Counted from the stretch's first letter, positions 1 through 10,694 are shown. The stretch: DNA of 35,129 nucleotides from an uncultured Pseudomonadota bacterium (GCA_949283075.1 CASDRH010000011.1:1-35129); one strand, 5' to 3'. A program made the numbers and translations. The notes: generated by a model not told the origin, from the letters alone.

Positions 1-3000
1 TCACAAATAATAGTGTTTTAGAAACTGGGGATTTAACAAACAGTGGAACTTTCACAAATAGTAATGGAAATATAGCTTCAACAGGTTCTCTAACAAATTC
101 AAACCAATTTACTATAACAGGAGGTTCAGCAAATTTTACTGATTCAATAACAAACGATAAAACAATAAATATAAGCGGTGGCTCTCTAAACGGCTCAAGT
201 TTAACTAATAGCGAAAATGGAACTGTAAGTGTATCAGGCACTGGCGCTGCAAATATATCTGGTAAAACAGATAATAAAGGAACAATAGCAGTTTCTGGAG
301 GAAGTTTTACAAGCTCAACAACAAACAATTCAGGAACAATAAATGTTTCTAGTGGTAAATTCAATGGAGGTTCTTTTACAAATGACACAGCAGGAAAAGT
401 TAACGTAGAAGGCGGAACTTTAACATCTGGAAGTTTTGAAAATAAAGGAAGTTTAACCATAGGTTCAAGCTCAGGTGGTAAAGTTGGAAACGTAACAATA
501 AGCGGAGATTTCAACAACACTGGAACATTTAAAAATAACGCAAATGGTAATTTAAGTATCAGTGGAAATTTAAATCACACAGGTACATCATTTACAAATA
601 ACGGAACAATTACAATGAATGGGAATGGTTCCATAATTGGTTGGGGAAATTCTCACGCTTCAGGTATAACAGGAACGTTAAACATAGAAGGGACAATAAA
701 TACAAAAGAAAATGCAAATAAAGATATTTATAACGATTTTTATATTGGTGAATCAGGAAAAGTAAATGTAAGTGGAACATTAAATACTGGAAACTTAGTA
801 AATTCTGGAACTTTATCAACAAATAAAAATGGAAACTTAAACATATCTGGTAATTTAACAAATAACGCAGGAAAAGCAGAAGAAGGAAAAGGTGTTATAA
901 ACATAGGGGGCAGCTCAACAGTAAACATAAAAAAAGCATGCGAAACCCCAGGACCGGATGATCTTTCTGCTGAAAATGGTTGTAAGTGCGAACCAGATCC
1001 AGCATCAGCAGGTGATGATGGAAAGCCAACAAAATGTAAAGTAGTAGATGGAAAAACTTCTATAATTTACAAAGCAGATACTGGGAATTTAGATAATTCT
1101 GGAACAATAAATGTTTCTGGAGGAAATTTAAATGTAAGCGAAGGTAATATCACAAATAATAAAGACGCAACATTAAATGTTACAGGTGGAACAGTCACAA
1201 CAATCGATTTAAAAAACACGGGAAATCTATCAGTTAGTGGAAACGGAAAAATTGATATAACTAACAGCCTTACAAACAACGACGGCGGTAAAATAGATAT
1301 GACAGGCGAACAAGTAAACATCAAAAAAGATTTTACTAACTATGGCACCGCAAATATAAATGGAGGAACTGTAACTGTAGAAGGAAAATTAACCAATAAC
1401 AAAGAATTCAATATAGGAACTGGTGGAACTGTAAATGTTACAGGGGAAATAACAAATGATAATTCTGGAAAATTTACAATTTCAGGAAACTTAACAGGGA
1501 CATCATTTAATAACAAGAATGGAACATTAACAATAAGTGGAGGAAATGCAAATCTTGACAGTTTAATAAACGGAGATGGTTCATCAAGCTCATCTTTAGT
1601 TATAGATAAAAGTGGAAGCATAACAATAAAGACAAATTTCACAAATAACACTGGTGCAACCACAACAATAACAAGCGGAAAATTAACAATACAGGAAGGT
1701 AATTTCATAAACAAAGGAACAACAACAATTGATAAAGATGGTGTTTTATCAATCAACGGAGGAAATTTAGACAACACAAGCGGAACATTAACAAACGCTG
1801 GAACAATCGATATGATTGGAGGAACAGAAGAAGGAGCACCTACAAAAATCATAAATTGGGGAACTAACAGCAATAAAGTATCAGGAAATTTAAATTTAAA
1901 TGGTGGTTATATACAGGTTGATAACGCATTCCATATTGACACAACAGGAGCGTTAGGTATTAACTCTGCATCATTAACAATAAAAGGAGATAGCTCTAAT
2001 GCAGGAACTATCAATTTAAACAGCGGAATATTAAAAGTAGAAGGAAACATTACCAATTCAGGAACATTAAATTTAACAGAAGGCTCTCTTGCAAACCTAA
2101 CAGGAGGATTGGTAAACAATGCAGACAGCACAATAAACATAACACAATCTGGAATAGAAATATCTAAGGGACTAGATAACTCTGGAAAAATAAATTTATC
2201 AGCAGGAACTATAACAGCAAAAGAAGATTCTACAATAAAAGCTGGTGGTTCATTAACACTAGATACATCATTTGCTATATTTGAAAAAGGATTAACAAAT
2301 ACAGCATCAACAATAGATTTATCTAACAAATCAGGATTACAAGTAGGAACAGATTTAACAAACTCTGGGAAAGGAAGTATAACTTTAAACACAGGTTCAT
2401 TAGCAGAAATAAAAGGCTCATTAAATAATACAGACGGAACAATAAAACTTGATGGCGAAAGCCAAATGACAGTAGGTAATTCTACAACAGCATCAAATTT
2501 AACAAATGGTGCTGGAGCATCAATATCAGTTAATAATAGTACTTTATTCGTTTATGGCTCAACAACTAATTCTGGAAACATAAGTCTATCAAATGGTAAA
2601 TTCCAAGTTGAAAAAGATTTCACAAATCAAGCAAGTAGCGAATTAAATTTAGCAGGAAGTTCAATAGGAGTTATAAAAGGCAACTTAACAAACCAATCAA
2701 ATATATCAATAGAAAAAGATTCTATATTAAGTTTATACGGAAATTTGAACAATGACGCTGGAACAATAAAAAATGTTGGAACTATAAATATGTTTGGTGG
2801 CACAAATTTTGCAGGTGCTACAACAATATCAGGATACGGAACAACAGATAAACCTATAACAGGAACATTAAACATAGTTCAAGATTTTGTAAAAGTAGAT
2901 TCTGATTTCACAATAGGAGAAGGAAGCTTAAACGTAGGTTATTGTGAAATGGTCAACGGACAATATGCCTGTGCAGAAAAGCCAGCAGACTTTACAATAA

Positions 3001-6000
3001 GCGGAAATTTAAACATAGATGACAAAGGTTCATCAACTATACACGCAAACGGTTCAGTACACATAATAGGTAGCATAAATGGAGGCGATAAATTAACAAA
3101 TAAAGGATATTTACAAATAACCTCATCAGAAAAAACTCCATCAACTCCAAGCACAATACATGGAATATTTTCAACAGACAAAACAGCAAATTTAGGAACA
3201 GTTGAAATTGGAGGAGCATCAAAAGATTCATCTCAAATCCCAAAAGGATTTATAGCAAAAACAGATTCAGATATTTATAATGGTGATGGAACTTTAAACA
3301 ATAGTATACTAAAAGCATTTGACCAATCATTAAAACCAAATCAAAAAGATGATTCAAAATATCAAGCAGTATTGTTAAACACATTTTTAAACCAAGTATA
3401 TACAAAATCAGAAACATCAAATAAATATGAATTTGATAAAATGAAAAACCAAACATTCATAATCGGATATAATTCTGAATTACAAATGAATGAAGGTAAA
3501 ACATTTTATAACAACGGAGTTTTAAAGTTTGATGGTAAAAATAATACTAATGATAGCAATATAAATATAGTAAATAATGGATTAACAGCATTTCACTACA
3601 CAGATGATACGGATGAAGCATATTTTAACAAAATTTTCATAAACATAGTAAAAAATACAAGTATGTTCGGTACATACAGCACAGTAATGTTTGAAAACGA
3701 ATATTTCCCAGATTTAACAAAAGCTGCTGGTGATACATCAGTAATAAACGTATTTGATTTAAACAAATCAGAAGAAGATCTAACAGCAACACTAAACGGA
3801 AATTTAATATTTACAAGAGGTTCATTCAACTTACAAAACAAAAAAATTAATTCAGTAAAACCAGGAACAATTGTAGCTGACTCAAATATAATGATTGGAG
3901 AAGCTGCAATGTTATTCTTCGACAACATAAATTTTATTGGAGGAGAAAACAAAGTCCTATATAACAAAGGACACTTGGTATTCTCAAAAACAGCAGGTGC
4001 TCAAAATACAGTAAAAGAAGTTGATATGAGCAATCCTAAATTTAACTTTGTAAATGACGGAGATATAACAGTCGATGCAAGATTAAATTGGGTACAAGAT
4101 ATAATGACAATAGGGTCATCAACATTCACAGGAAAACCAAACAAAGACATAATTGATGATTGGACTTGTGAAGGAGATTTCGAAACATGTAAAGAAAAAG
4201 CTAAAAAAGAATTAGGGATAGAATTAACTCCAGAAAACTCTGTAACTGTATCATCTGTTGGAGAAACAAACGGAACAAGAACATACACAAAATTAACATC
4301 CGAAATGCATTTAAAAGACGGTTCTCAAATAGCATTTGTAGGTTCAGCGAAAGGATTAGGAAGAGACGGTTCAGTATTAAATAACGGAATATTAAGATTA
4401 GATACAGGATCAAGAATAGGATTTTCAGAAGCAGGTGCAGGAATCCACAACTATGGAAGAGTTGACATTGGTGAAATAAACAAAGGAACAGATGGCAATC
4501 CTCTTGGAGATGAATTTACAAACACAAAAATATATAACTTCAACCAAATAAATATTGGAAACATATACTGCACAACAGAAGATGTAAATCAACCTTGTAA
4601 CATAGATAAAAAAGGACAAGCTGTTGCAATTGAATTACATAAAGGTATAGTAAATATGCCATTATACGATAATGCAATTATGACAATAAAATCAGGAATA
4701 ACAGTAAAAGACCCATCAGATCCAACTGGTGCAAAAGATATTTTAGTTAAAAACGTTGTAAATAATAGCAGTATAAATTCAAATCCATTATCACTAAATC
4801 AGTTTGGAGAAAATAGAACTATTTTAGAAATTGAAAAAGATGCTCAATTTGTGACAAAATACGACATAGTATCAAACGTATTACAAAACCTAATCGGAGG
4901 AAGTTCAGTATCTTCATATACTCCAATGCAAAACGCAATTGGAAACGGAATTATATGGAATAAAAAAGAAGGAACTCTTACACTTGACGGAACATTGGTA
5001 AGAGAAGACGGAAAAACAAAAGGAATATATATATACGGATTAGCTGCTCAAAAAGAATATTCAAATGAAGGAAAAGTTGAAGTATCAGGAGTAGTTCACT
5101 TATCACCAGTACGCGAAGGATACAGATATACAGAAGGGTTTAGTCAAGATTTATGGAACCAAGGAGAAATAAAAATAGCTTCTGGTGGAGAATTGCACAT
5201 ATACGGAAATATATATAATAGATTCGGAACTGGAGAAGATGGTTCACAAATAGTTGAAGGAACAATCGATAACACAGGAAGTAAATTAGTATTACACGGA
5301 AAACAAGAACAAGAAAATGCAATCATAGTTTCAGGTTGGGCAGATAAAGCTGCAAATTCAAACAAAGGTCATTTAGTAATAGAAGACGGATGGGTAAAAA
5401 CAGAAAATGGAAACCTATTCTGGAATGACGCATCAGGAATAATAGAAATTGGTGAAAATGGTATATTACAAATAGACGGAATAGAAACAGGAAGCCAAAA
5501 CGGACAACTTATAAACAATGGAACATTAGCAGTAGTCGGAAAAGATAAATTTGCAAACGCAACAAATATAAACTGGGCAAATTCAACTGCTGATGCAAAC
5601 ACAGGAAGATTAACAATATATCAAGATATAAAAACACCAACACAAAATTCAATAGCAATAATAAGTAAAGAAAAAGGAAATGAATTTGTTAATGGAAAAT
5701 CTGATAACAATATACGTGCAGAATTGGGAACAATGGCAAACACTATATTGATAAATGAAAGAGATAAAATAACAAACTATGGAAAAATAAATGTAACAGC
5801 AAACAGCTTGTTCATAAGCACAGGAAAAATAGAAAACAAAGAAGGAACAAACAAACAATCAAATGGAACAACAGATAAAACAAACGGAAAATTAGTTGTT
5901 AATAACGACCTAACAGTAGACTCAAGCTTAAAAGGAATGGGTACTGAAGAATTATATAATAAATATAAAGATAAATATGGAACATATATATCAGAAATTG

Positions 6001-7964
6001 ATAATACCAACGGACATATCGTATTAAATGAAGAAGGAATATTAGATATAATAAATGTAAAAGGAATATTTGAAAGCCAAGATAAAGAAAACACAGGAAA
6101 ATTTGAAATAGCAAATAACATAGTAAAAACAGAAGGTAATTTTTACAACAATGGTGAATTAATATTAAATATGGATTCACAACTTCAAGTTGGCGGAGGA
6201 ACATTCCAACAAGGACAAGGAACAAATAGCAAAATAACAATATCATTCACAGGAATGAAAAGTGACGATTCAGCTTTAATAATAGCAGACAAAGCAACAG
6301 TTGATTTAAATACAAAATTAAACATAAGCACAAATAAATTAACATATTTCTTTGGAAATAAAGACGGATATAAAATCATAGATTCAAATAATTTAACAGG
6401 AACAATAAATGCAAATAATATATTAATAAACGAATTACCATCATGGATAGACTTCACAACAGAAGTTATAAATAACGACTTAATAATAAAATTCAAATTA
6501 AACGACCAAGCAACACAATTTGCACTTGGTAAAAACAGGAACCAAAAAGAAGTTGGAGCATTCTTATTCAAATCACTACAAGAAGGTTGGGTAAAGAATA
6601 TAAACAACGAAGAAAATGTATTAGTTGATTTCGTAGAAGTGCTTTTATTAAACAAAGCCGGAGAATCAGAATTGGTAAATGTATTAGACCAATTAACACT
6701 ACGCACAGCAGAAGCATCTGTATCAATGGCAAAAAAAGCAAGCGATGCATTCAACGCAACTGTTATAAAAAATATTGCTAAAAGCTCATCTGGCTTCAAT
6801 GTACAAAATTCATTAGGATTTATGAAAGCAAATGATTTAGATTACACTCCAATGACAGCAGAAGCTCAACTTGGATATATGATAAATCAAAGTGCAGTAA
6901 TCAGTAAAAATGAAAACGATAATGAAGCAATCGCAAGAAAGATTAAAAGAGTCCGTAAGAAAGCTCAAAAATCAAAAGCAAAAAGAAATAAATCTATAAA
7001 AGATAATGATATAGATGCAAAACAAATAGAAGAGGAACAAGAATACGCTTTAAAATTCCGTGAACCAGCAAAAGCATACAACAACGTTTGGGTTGACTTA
7101 ATATCAACAACTGTAAACAAAGACGCAACTGTAAGCTTTGATAAATTCTCTGTAAACACAAACGGATTTGTTGCTGGTATTGAAAGAAAACACGAAACAA
7201 AATTAAAGAATTTAGAAATTGCTAAATACTCATACGGAGCAGCATTCTCAACCAGCCAATCATTAACAGAAAACAAAGTTAACTCTGTTGAAGCATCATA
7301 TTACGACATAAATGCAACAAATGTACAAATGGCATTATACGGAACATTTGAATGGGGCAAATCAATGGTAACAGGTATATTATCATACGGCTCTACATCA
7401 TTTGACCAAGAAAGAAACATAATCGTTGATACAAACGGAGCACAATCAAAAGAAACAGCCACCGCAAACTATAAATCAACATTTATGTCAATCTATGGAG
7501 AATATAAAAACAGAGTATTCAATGATATATATATGAAAGGATTTGGAGAATTCGCATCAACAACTCAAGATGCCTTTGAAGAAAAATCAGCAGAAATTCC
7601 TGGCTTAGGAGTTACACAAACAAGCTATATAGATTTAAGAGTCGGATATGGTATTGAATACATAGAACCATTTATAACTCCAAACGAAAAGTATTTAATT
7701 ATGCCATCATTTGGACTATCATACATACACAACTTCTTTGCAGGCCCAGTTGAATTTGATACATACTTCACATCAATTGGTAAAGATAAGCTTTTCACAC
7801 AAATAAGCGAAAACAGAGATGCAAACATAATATCATTAGAAGCAGGAATATCAGTTGGAAGAATTGTTGGAAAGCCAATCGTAGGAAAGTTTAACTATAC
7901 ATATGATATAATGGATCACGGAACAGCCCATACAATATCATTGAAATTCTTAAAAACATTCTAA
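1..7964 (+). CDS. Giant autotransporter (type Va), 5'-truncated by the window edge
   Basis: The reading frame is already open at base 3 and has no stop before 7962-7964, so at least 2,653 codons are visible. The first ATG in the window (609-617 region, 615) is internal and not the real start. The passenger is a long Asn/Gly/Ser/Thr-rich array of degenerate units of about 20 residues, of the type 'LTNNGTINVSGG', as expected for a right-handed beta-helix. A Lys/Arg-rich linker lies near 6925-7010. From about 7078 the sequence becomes alternating, aromatic-rich strands and ends in Leu-Lys-Thr-Phe, matching an autotransporter beta-barrel of about 295 residues with the C-terminal Phe recognised by the BAM machinery. 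By family the passenger is exported through the barrel to the cell surface. The ligand is unknown. No catalytic motif was seen. Ten cysteines occur in four clusters, discussed in the findings. Signal peptide and promoter lie outside the window. Confidence 0.93.
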   Translation, partial: TNNSVLETGDLTNSGTFTNSNGNIASTGSLTNSNQFTITGGSANFTDSITNDKTINISGGSLNGSSLTNSENGTVSVSGTGAANISGKTDNKGTIAVSGGSFTSSTTNNSGTINVSSGKFNGGSFTNDTAGKVNVEGGTLTSGSFENKGSLTIGSSSGGKVGNVTISGDFNNTGTFKNNANGNLSISGNLNHTGTSFTNNGTITMNGNGSIIGWGNSHASGITGTLNIEGTINTKENANKDIYNDFYIGESGKVNVSGTLNTGNLVNSGTLSTNKNGNLNISGNLTNNAGKAEEGKGVINIGGSSTVNIKKACETPGPDDLSAENGCKCEPDPASAGDDGKPTKCKVVDGKTSIIYKADTGNLDNSGTINVSGGNLNVSEGNITNNKDATLNVTGGTVTTIDLKNTGNLSVSGNGKIDITNSLTNNDGGKIDMTGEQVNIKKDFTNYGTANINGGTVTVEGKLTNNKEFNIGTGGTVNVTGEITNDNSGKFTISGNLTGTSFNNKNGTLTISGGNANLDSLINGDGSSSSSLVIDKSGSITIKTNFTNNTGATTTITSGKLTIQEGNFINKGTTTIDKDGVLSINGGNLDNTSGTLTNAGTIDMIGGTEEGAPTKIINWGTNSNKVSGNLNLNGGYIQVDNAFHIDTTGALGINSASLTIKGDSSNAGTINLNSGILKVEGNITNSGTLNLTEGSLANLTGGLVNNADSTINITQSGIEISKGLDNSGKINLSAGTITAKEDSTIKAGGSLTLDTSFAIFEKGLTNTASTIDLSNKSGLQVGTDLTNSGKGSITLNTGSLAEIKGSLNNTDGTIKLDGESQMTVGNSTTASNLTNGAGASISVNNSTLFVYGSTTNSGNISLSNGKFQVEKDFTNQASSELNLAGSSIGVIKGNLTNQSNISIEKDSILSLYGNLNNDAGTIKNVGTINMFGGTNFAGATTISGYGTTDKPITGTLNIVQDFVKVDSDFTIGEGSLNVGYCEMVNGQYACAEKPADFTISGNLNIDDKGSSTIHANGSVHIIGSINGGDKLTNKGYLQITSSEKTPSTPSTIHGIFSTDKTANLGTVEIGGASKDSSQIPKGFIAKTDSDIYNGDGTLNNSILKAFDQSLKPNQKDDSKYQAVLLNTFLNQVYTKSETSNKYEFDKMKNQTFIIGYNSELQMNEGKTFYNNGVLKFDGKNNTNDSNINIVNNGLTAFHYTDDTDEAYFNKIFINIVKNTSMFGTYSTVMFENEYFPDLTKAAGDTSVINVFDLNKSEEDLTATLNGNLIFTRGSFNLQNKKINSVKPGTIVADSNIMIGEAAMLFFDNINFIGGENKVLYNKGHLVFSKTAGAQNTVKEVDMSNPKFNFVNDGDITVDARLNWVQDIMTIGSSTFTGKPNKDIIDDWTCEGDFETCKEKAKKELGIELTPENSVTVSSVGETNGTRTYTKLTSEMHLKDGSQIAFVGSAKGLGRDGSVLNNGILRLDTGSRIGFSEAGAGIHNYGRVDIGEINKGTDGNPLGDEFTNTKIYNFNQINIGNIYCTTEDVNQPCNIDKKGQAVAIELHKGIVNMPLYDNAIMTIKSGITVKDPSDPTGAKDILVKNVVNNSSINSNPLSLNQFGENRTILEIEKDAQFVTKYDIVSNVLQNLIGGSSVSSYTPMQNAIGNGIIWNKKEGTLTLDGTLVREDGKTKGIYIYGLAAQKEYSNEGKVEVSGVVHLSPVREGYRYTEGFSQDLWNQGEIKIASGGELHIYGNIYNRFGTGEDGSQIVEGTIDNTGSKLVLHGKQEQENAIIVSGWADKAANSNKGHLVIEDGWVKTENGNLFWNDASGIIEIGENGILQIDGIETGSQNGQLINNGTLAVVGKDKFANATNINWANSTADANTGRLTIYQDIKTPTQNSIAIISKEKGNEFVNGKSDNNIRAELGTMANTILINERDKITNYGKINVTANSLFISTGKIENKEGTNKQSNGTTDKTNGKLVVNNDLTVDSSLKGMGTEELYNKYKDKYGTYISEIDNTNGHIVLNEEGILDIINVKGIFESQDKENTGKFEIANNIVKTEGNFYNNGELILNMDSQLQVGGGTFQQGQGTNSKITISFTGMKSDDSALIIADKATVDLNTKLNISTNKLTYFFGNKDGYKIIDSNNLTGTINANNILINELPSWIDFTTEVINNDLIIKFKLNDQATQFALGKNRNQKEVGAFLFKSLQEGWVKNINNEENVLVDFVEVLLLNKAGESELVNVLDQLTLRTAEASVSMAKKASDAFNATVIKNIAKSSSGFNVQNSLGFMKANDLDYTPMTAEAQLGYMINQSAVISKNENDNEAIARKIKRVRKKAQKSKAKRNKSIKDNDIDAKQIEEEQEYALKFREPAKAYNNVWVDLISTTVNKDATVSFDKFSVNTNGFVAGIERKHETKLKNLEIAKYSYGAAFSTSQSLTENKVNSVEASYYDINATNVQMALYGTFEWGKSMVTGILSYGSTSFDQERNIIVDTNGAQSKETATANYKSTFMSIYGEYKNRVFNDIYMKGFGEFASTTQDAFEEKSAEIPGLGVTQTSYIDLRVGYGIEYIEPFITPNEKYLIMPSFGLSYIHNFFAGPVEFDTYFTSIGKDKLFTQISENRDANIISLEAGISVGRIVGKPIVGKFNYTYDIMDHGTAHTISLKFLKTF

Positions 7965-7968
7965 AATA

Positions 7969-7999
7969 CTTGACTTTGATATATTTATAACTATATAAA
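7969..7999 (+). promoter_or_regulatory. Candidate dnaJ promoter
   Basis: TTGACT at 7970-7975 is followed after 16 bases by TATATA (7992-7997), or after 18 by TATAAA (7994-7999). The start of dnaJ is at 8032, giving a leader of about 27 bases with a weak GGAAA. The -35 also reads CTTGAC, which alphaproteobacterial RpoH (sigma-32) promoters share, but the -10 does not match the usual CYTATNT well. A housekeeping promoter is the safer call. Confidence 0.5.
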
Positions 8000-8031
8000 A
8001 ATATCACATAAAAACAATTACGGAAAAAGAT

Positions 8032-9186
8032 ATGGCTGAAAAAGATTATTATTCTATATTGGGCGTAAATAAAAACGCATCAGATGAAGAAATAAAAAAA
8101 GCATACAGAAAAATGGCAATGAAATATCACCCTGATACAAACAAAGGTGATAAAGATGCTGAAGAGAAATTCAAAGAAATAAACACAGCATACGATGTAT
8201 TAAAAGACCCTCAAAAAAGGGCTGCATATGATAAATTTGGACACGACACATTCACAAACTCCGGTATGGGGAACGGTTCACAACATAACGGAGGATTTGG
8301 AGGAAATCAAAACGGATTTAGCGGATTTGATTTCAACTTTGGCGGAGGTCAAGGAGGCTTTTCAGACATATTTGAAAATATATTTGGTGATTTTATGGGT
8401 GGTTCTGGAAGAGGAAAACAAAAATCTATGAGAGGAGCCGACTTAAAATATTCAATAAGAATAACATTAAAAGAAGCATACACAGGCTGTGAAAAAGAAG
8501 TTGAAATAAGAAAACACGAACCTTGCGACAAATGCAACGGAAGTGGAGATAAAAATGGCAATCCTCCAAAACAATGTCCACATTGTGGAGGTTCAGGAAG
8601 AGTATCATCAGGCCAAGGCTTTTTCAGAATAACCCAAGACTGCCCACATTGCTATGGAACAGGATTAAAAGTTGAAAATCCTTGTGATAAATGTAGCGGA
8701 ACAGGAATTATATCAAAATCAAAGAAATTGAAAATAAAAATACCAGCAGGAATCCAAGATGGTATGAGTTTAGTTGTAAAAGGTGAAGGAGACGCAGGTC
8801 CAAACAATTCAGGAAAAGGAAACTTATATATATATCCTGAAATATCAAACCACAAATTTTATAAAAGAAATAATAATGATTTAATAGCAAATCTAGACGT
8901 TCCATTCACAACAGCAATTCTTGGCGGAGAAACAGAAATAGAAACAGTGGACGGAAGAACATTAAACGTAAAAATACCAAGAGGAACAGATCCAGGTTCA
9001 AAATTAAAAATATCAAATGAAGGTATGCCAATAATAAACTCAACATCAAAAGGTAATTTATATTTAGATGTAAGCATATCAATGCCAAAAAAATTAAGCA
9101 AAAAGCAAGAAGAGTTAATAAAAGAATTTGAAAAAGAAGGTGAAAACGAAAAATCGTTTTTCAGCAGAATAAACCCATTTAATTAA
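8032..9186 (+). CDS. dnaJ: Chaperone protein DnaJ (Hsp40)
   Basis: Class I J-protein of 384 residues, the usual length. It delivers unfolded substrates to DnaK and stimulates its ATPase through the J domain. The J domain spans residues 1-70 with the HPD motif at 33-35. A Gly/Phe-rich linker follows at about 76-130. Four zinc-binding CxxCxGxG repeats start at Cys165, Cys182, Cys204 and Cys218 and are all intact. The C-terminal substrate-binding and dimerisation domains complete the protein. dnaK and grpE are not adjacent, so this copy stands alone with its own candidate promoter just upstream. The stop codon at 9184-9186 overlaps the stop of convergent miaA. Start chosen: ATG at 8032, directly before the conserved 'DYYSILGV'. 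Confidence 0.98.
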   Translation: MAEKDYYSILGVNKNASDEEIKKAYRKMAMKYHPDTNKGDKDAEEKFKEINTAYDVLKDPQKRAAYDKFGHDTFTNSGMGNGSQHNGGFGGNQNGFSGFDFNFGGGQGGFSDIFENIFGDFMGGSGRGKQKSMRGADLKYSIRITLKEAYTGCEKEVEIRKHEPCDKCNGSGDKNGNPPKQCPHCGGSGRVSSGQGFFRITQDCPHCYGTGLKVENPCDKCSGTGIISKSKKLKIKIPAGIQDGMSLVVKGEGDAGPNNSGKGNLYIYPEISNHKFYKRNNNDLIANLDVPFTTAILGGETEIETVDGRTLNVKIPRGTDPGSKLKISNEGMPIINSTSKGNLYLDVSISMPKKLSKKQEELIKEFEKEGENEKSFFSRINPFN

Positions 9187-10064
9187 AATATAATTTGATT
9201 ACATTTTAATTGATTTCTAAACCAAGTATTTTGCCTTTTCGCATATTGTCTTGTATGAATAACAACATTATTCAACATATCATCATACGAACAAATACCA
9301 TCAATAAAATTAGATATTTCTTTAACACCAATCGCTTTTGAAATAGGTAAAGAGCTATCATATCCTAGTTCTAAAAAAGCTTTAACTTCATCAATAGCTC
9401 CATTTTGCAACATATACTCTGCTCTTCTTTTAATATTCTTATGCAAAATCTCCTTATCAGGATTTTTATAAAAAATAAAAAAATCAACATCATCAATAAC
9501 TTTTTTCAAAGGCTGATTTTGCCAATAAGATAAAGGCTTACCAGTAGATAATAAAACCTCCAACGCTCTTTGAACTCTTTGAGAATCTCCCCAAAATATT
9601 TTACCAGCGATATTAGAATCATATTTCTGCAATTCAGCATAAATTTCTTTATTACTCATAATTCTAACCTTATTTCTGATATTAAAATCAATATCAGGAA
9701 TAACAGATAAACCATTAATAATAGCAGAAATATAAAACCCAGTTCCTCCAACTAATATTGGTAATTTACCAAAAGCAAAACATTGATCTATTTCATTTTT
9801 TGCTAACTCACACCATTTAGCAACAGAAAAATTCTTAATATCATCAGTTCCTTTTAAAAATCCATATAATCTATGTTCAACTACACTCATATCAGAAACG
9901 CTAGGCCTAGCAGTAATAATATTCAAATCAGCATAAACTTGTTGACTATCACAATTTATAATAACACCATTATTATTTAAAGCATAATCAATAGCAAAAG
10001 CGGTCTTACCACTTGCAGTTGGGCCACAAATAACAACAACTTTACGATAATCTTTTTTAATCAT
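9183..10064 (-). CDS. miaA: tRNA dimethylallyltransferase MiaA
   Basis: Transfers a dimethylallyl group from DMAPP to N6 of A37 in tRNAs that read UNN codons (i6A37). Seen: the P-loop GPTASGKT near the N-terminus, the DSQQVY substrate motif, 'VGGTGFYI', and the C-terminal '[15 protein letters not shown]' tRNA-binding signature. At 293 residues it has normal length. I chose the ATG at 10062-10064. An in-frame TTG two codons upstream is possible but unnecessary. The ATG lies inside the end of tsaC (8-base overlap), which suggests translational coupling. It converges on dnaJ with overlapping stop codons and no terminator between them. Confidence 0.96.
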   Translation of the reverse strand: MIKKDYRKVVVICGPTASGKTAFAIDYALNNNGVIINCDSQQVYADLNIITARPSVSDMSVVEHRLYGFLKGTDDIKNFSVAKWCELAKNEIDQCFAFGKLPILVGGTGFYISAIINGLSVIPDIDFNIRNKVRIMSNKEIYAELQKYDSNIAGKIFWGDSQRVQRALEVLLSTGKPLSYWQNQPLKKVIDDVDFFIFYKNPDKEILHKNIKRRAEYMLQNGAIDEVKAFLELGYDSSLPISKAIGVKEISNFIDGICSYDDMLNNVVIHTRQYAKRQNTWFRNQLKCNQIIF

Positions 10065-10686
10065 TAACAAGAACCTTAACTTTTAAAACTTTTTCAATAT
10101 CAAATTGAGAAATCTTACCAATACGAAGTATTTCAGGATTATTAAAATCAACAACAGAACACAAAGTTGAAGAAATAGCATCAGATTGAAAATCATCATT
10201 TTCAACAATATAATCTATTTTATCAACAAAAGAATTATAAATTGATTTATAATCATTTAAAGCATCACTACCAGAAATATTAACACTAGTAGAAACCAAA
10301 GGAACATTCATATCTGACAAAATTTTCAAAGCGTATTTGTTATTCGGAACACGAAAAGCAATATTAAAATCATCAGAATAAACTAATTTAGATATATTCT
10401 CTTTTCCAAAATCATTTAACTTAAATAAAATAGATAAAGCACCAGGCCAAAAATTCTTAACTAACTTATCAGACAAATCATTAAAACATACATATTTTTT
10501 AACTAAATCATAACTAGAAGAATTCAATATAAGCTTTTTTGATAAATTTCGTTGCTTTATATCAAAAATTCTTTTAACAGCTAAATCATTACTAGCATCA
10601 GCAAACAAGCCATAAACTGTATCAGTTGGGCAAGCAATAACTCCACCATTAAGTAAAATCTTTTTACATAAATCAAAATCAATCAT
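10057..10686 (-). CDS. tsaC: Threonylcarbamoyl-AMP synthase (TsaC/YrdC family)
   Basis: Makes threonylcarbamoyl-AMP from threonine, bicarbonate and ATP for the t6A37 modification of ANN-decoding tRNAs. The 209 residues correspond to the YrdC domain. Seen: 'GGVIACPTDTVYGL' near the N-terminus, the basic nucleotide-binding stretch 'IKQRNLSKKLIL', 'FWPGALSILF', 'AFRVPNN' and 'STSVNISG'. There is no room for the extra Sua5 C-terminal domain, so it is the short TsaC type. It is first in a two-gene unit with miaA (8-base overlap); both products act on the same tRNA position. A TATAAT at 10695-10700 on the minus strand ends only 8 bases before the ATG. Confidence 0.93.
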   Translation of the reverse strand: MIDFDLCKKILLNGGVIACPTDTVYGLFADASNDLAVKRIFDIKQRNLSKKLILNSSSYDLVKKYVCFNDLSDKLVKNFWPGALSILFKLNDFGKENISKLVYSDDFNIAFRVPNNKYALKILSDMNVPLVSTSVNISGSDALNDYKSIYNSFVDKIDYIVENDDFQSDAISSTLCSVVDFNNPEILRIGKISQFDIEKVLKVKVLVND

Positions 10687-10694
10687 AATAAAAT

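Noticed and set aside
615-617. ATG at 615 as the start of the autotransporter
   Set aside because: The same frame is open back to base 3 and encodes the same repeat type (204 further codons), and no signal peptide or ribosome site lies at 615.
1340-1873. Long minus-strand open frames beneath the autotransporter (also 1907-2392, 6185-6799 and others)
   Set aside because: They are mirror frames of a repetitive, A-rich gene. Their products are Pro/Phe/Val/Ile-rich with no domain, ribosome site or promoter, while the plus-strand frame is unbroken and ends in a proper barrel.
1-3300. Repeated short motifs that could suggest a CRISPR or tandem DNA repeat
   Set aside because: The repeats are degenerate at DNA level, have no constant spacer length and encode a regular protein pattern of a beta-helix.
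7969-7999. A sigma-32 (RpoH) heat-shock promoter before dnaJ
   Set aside because: The -35 CTTGAC fits, but the -10 does not match the alphaproteobacterial CYTATNT pattern well. It is listed only as a general promoter.
8228-8431. Plus-strand open frame of 67 codons within dnaJ
   Set aside because: It is wholly inside the Gly/Phe-rich part of dnaJ in another frame, without ribosome site or recognisable product.
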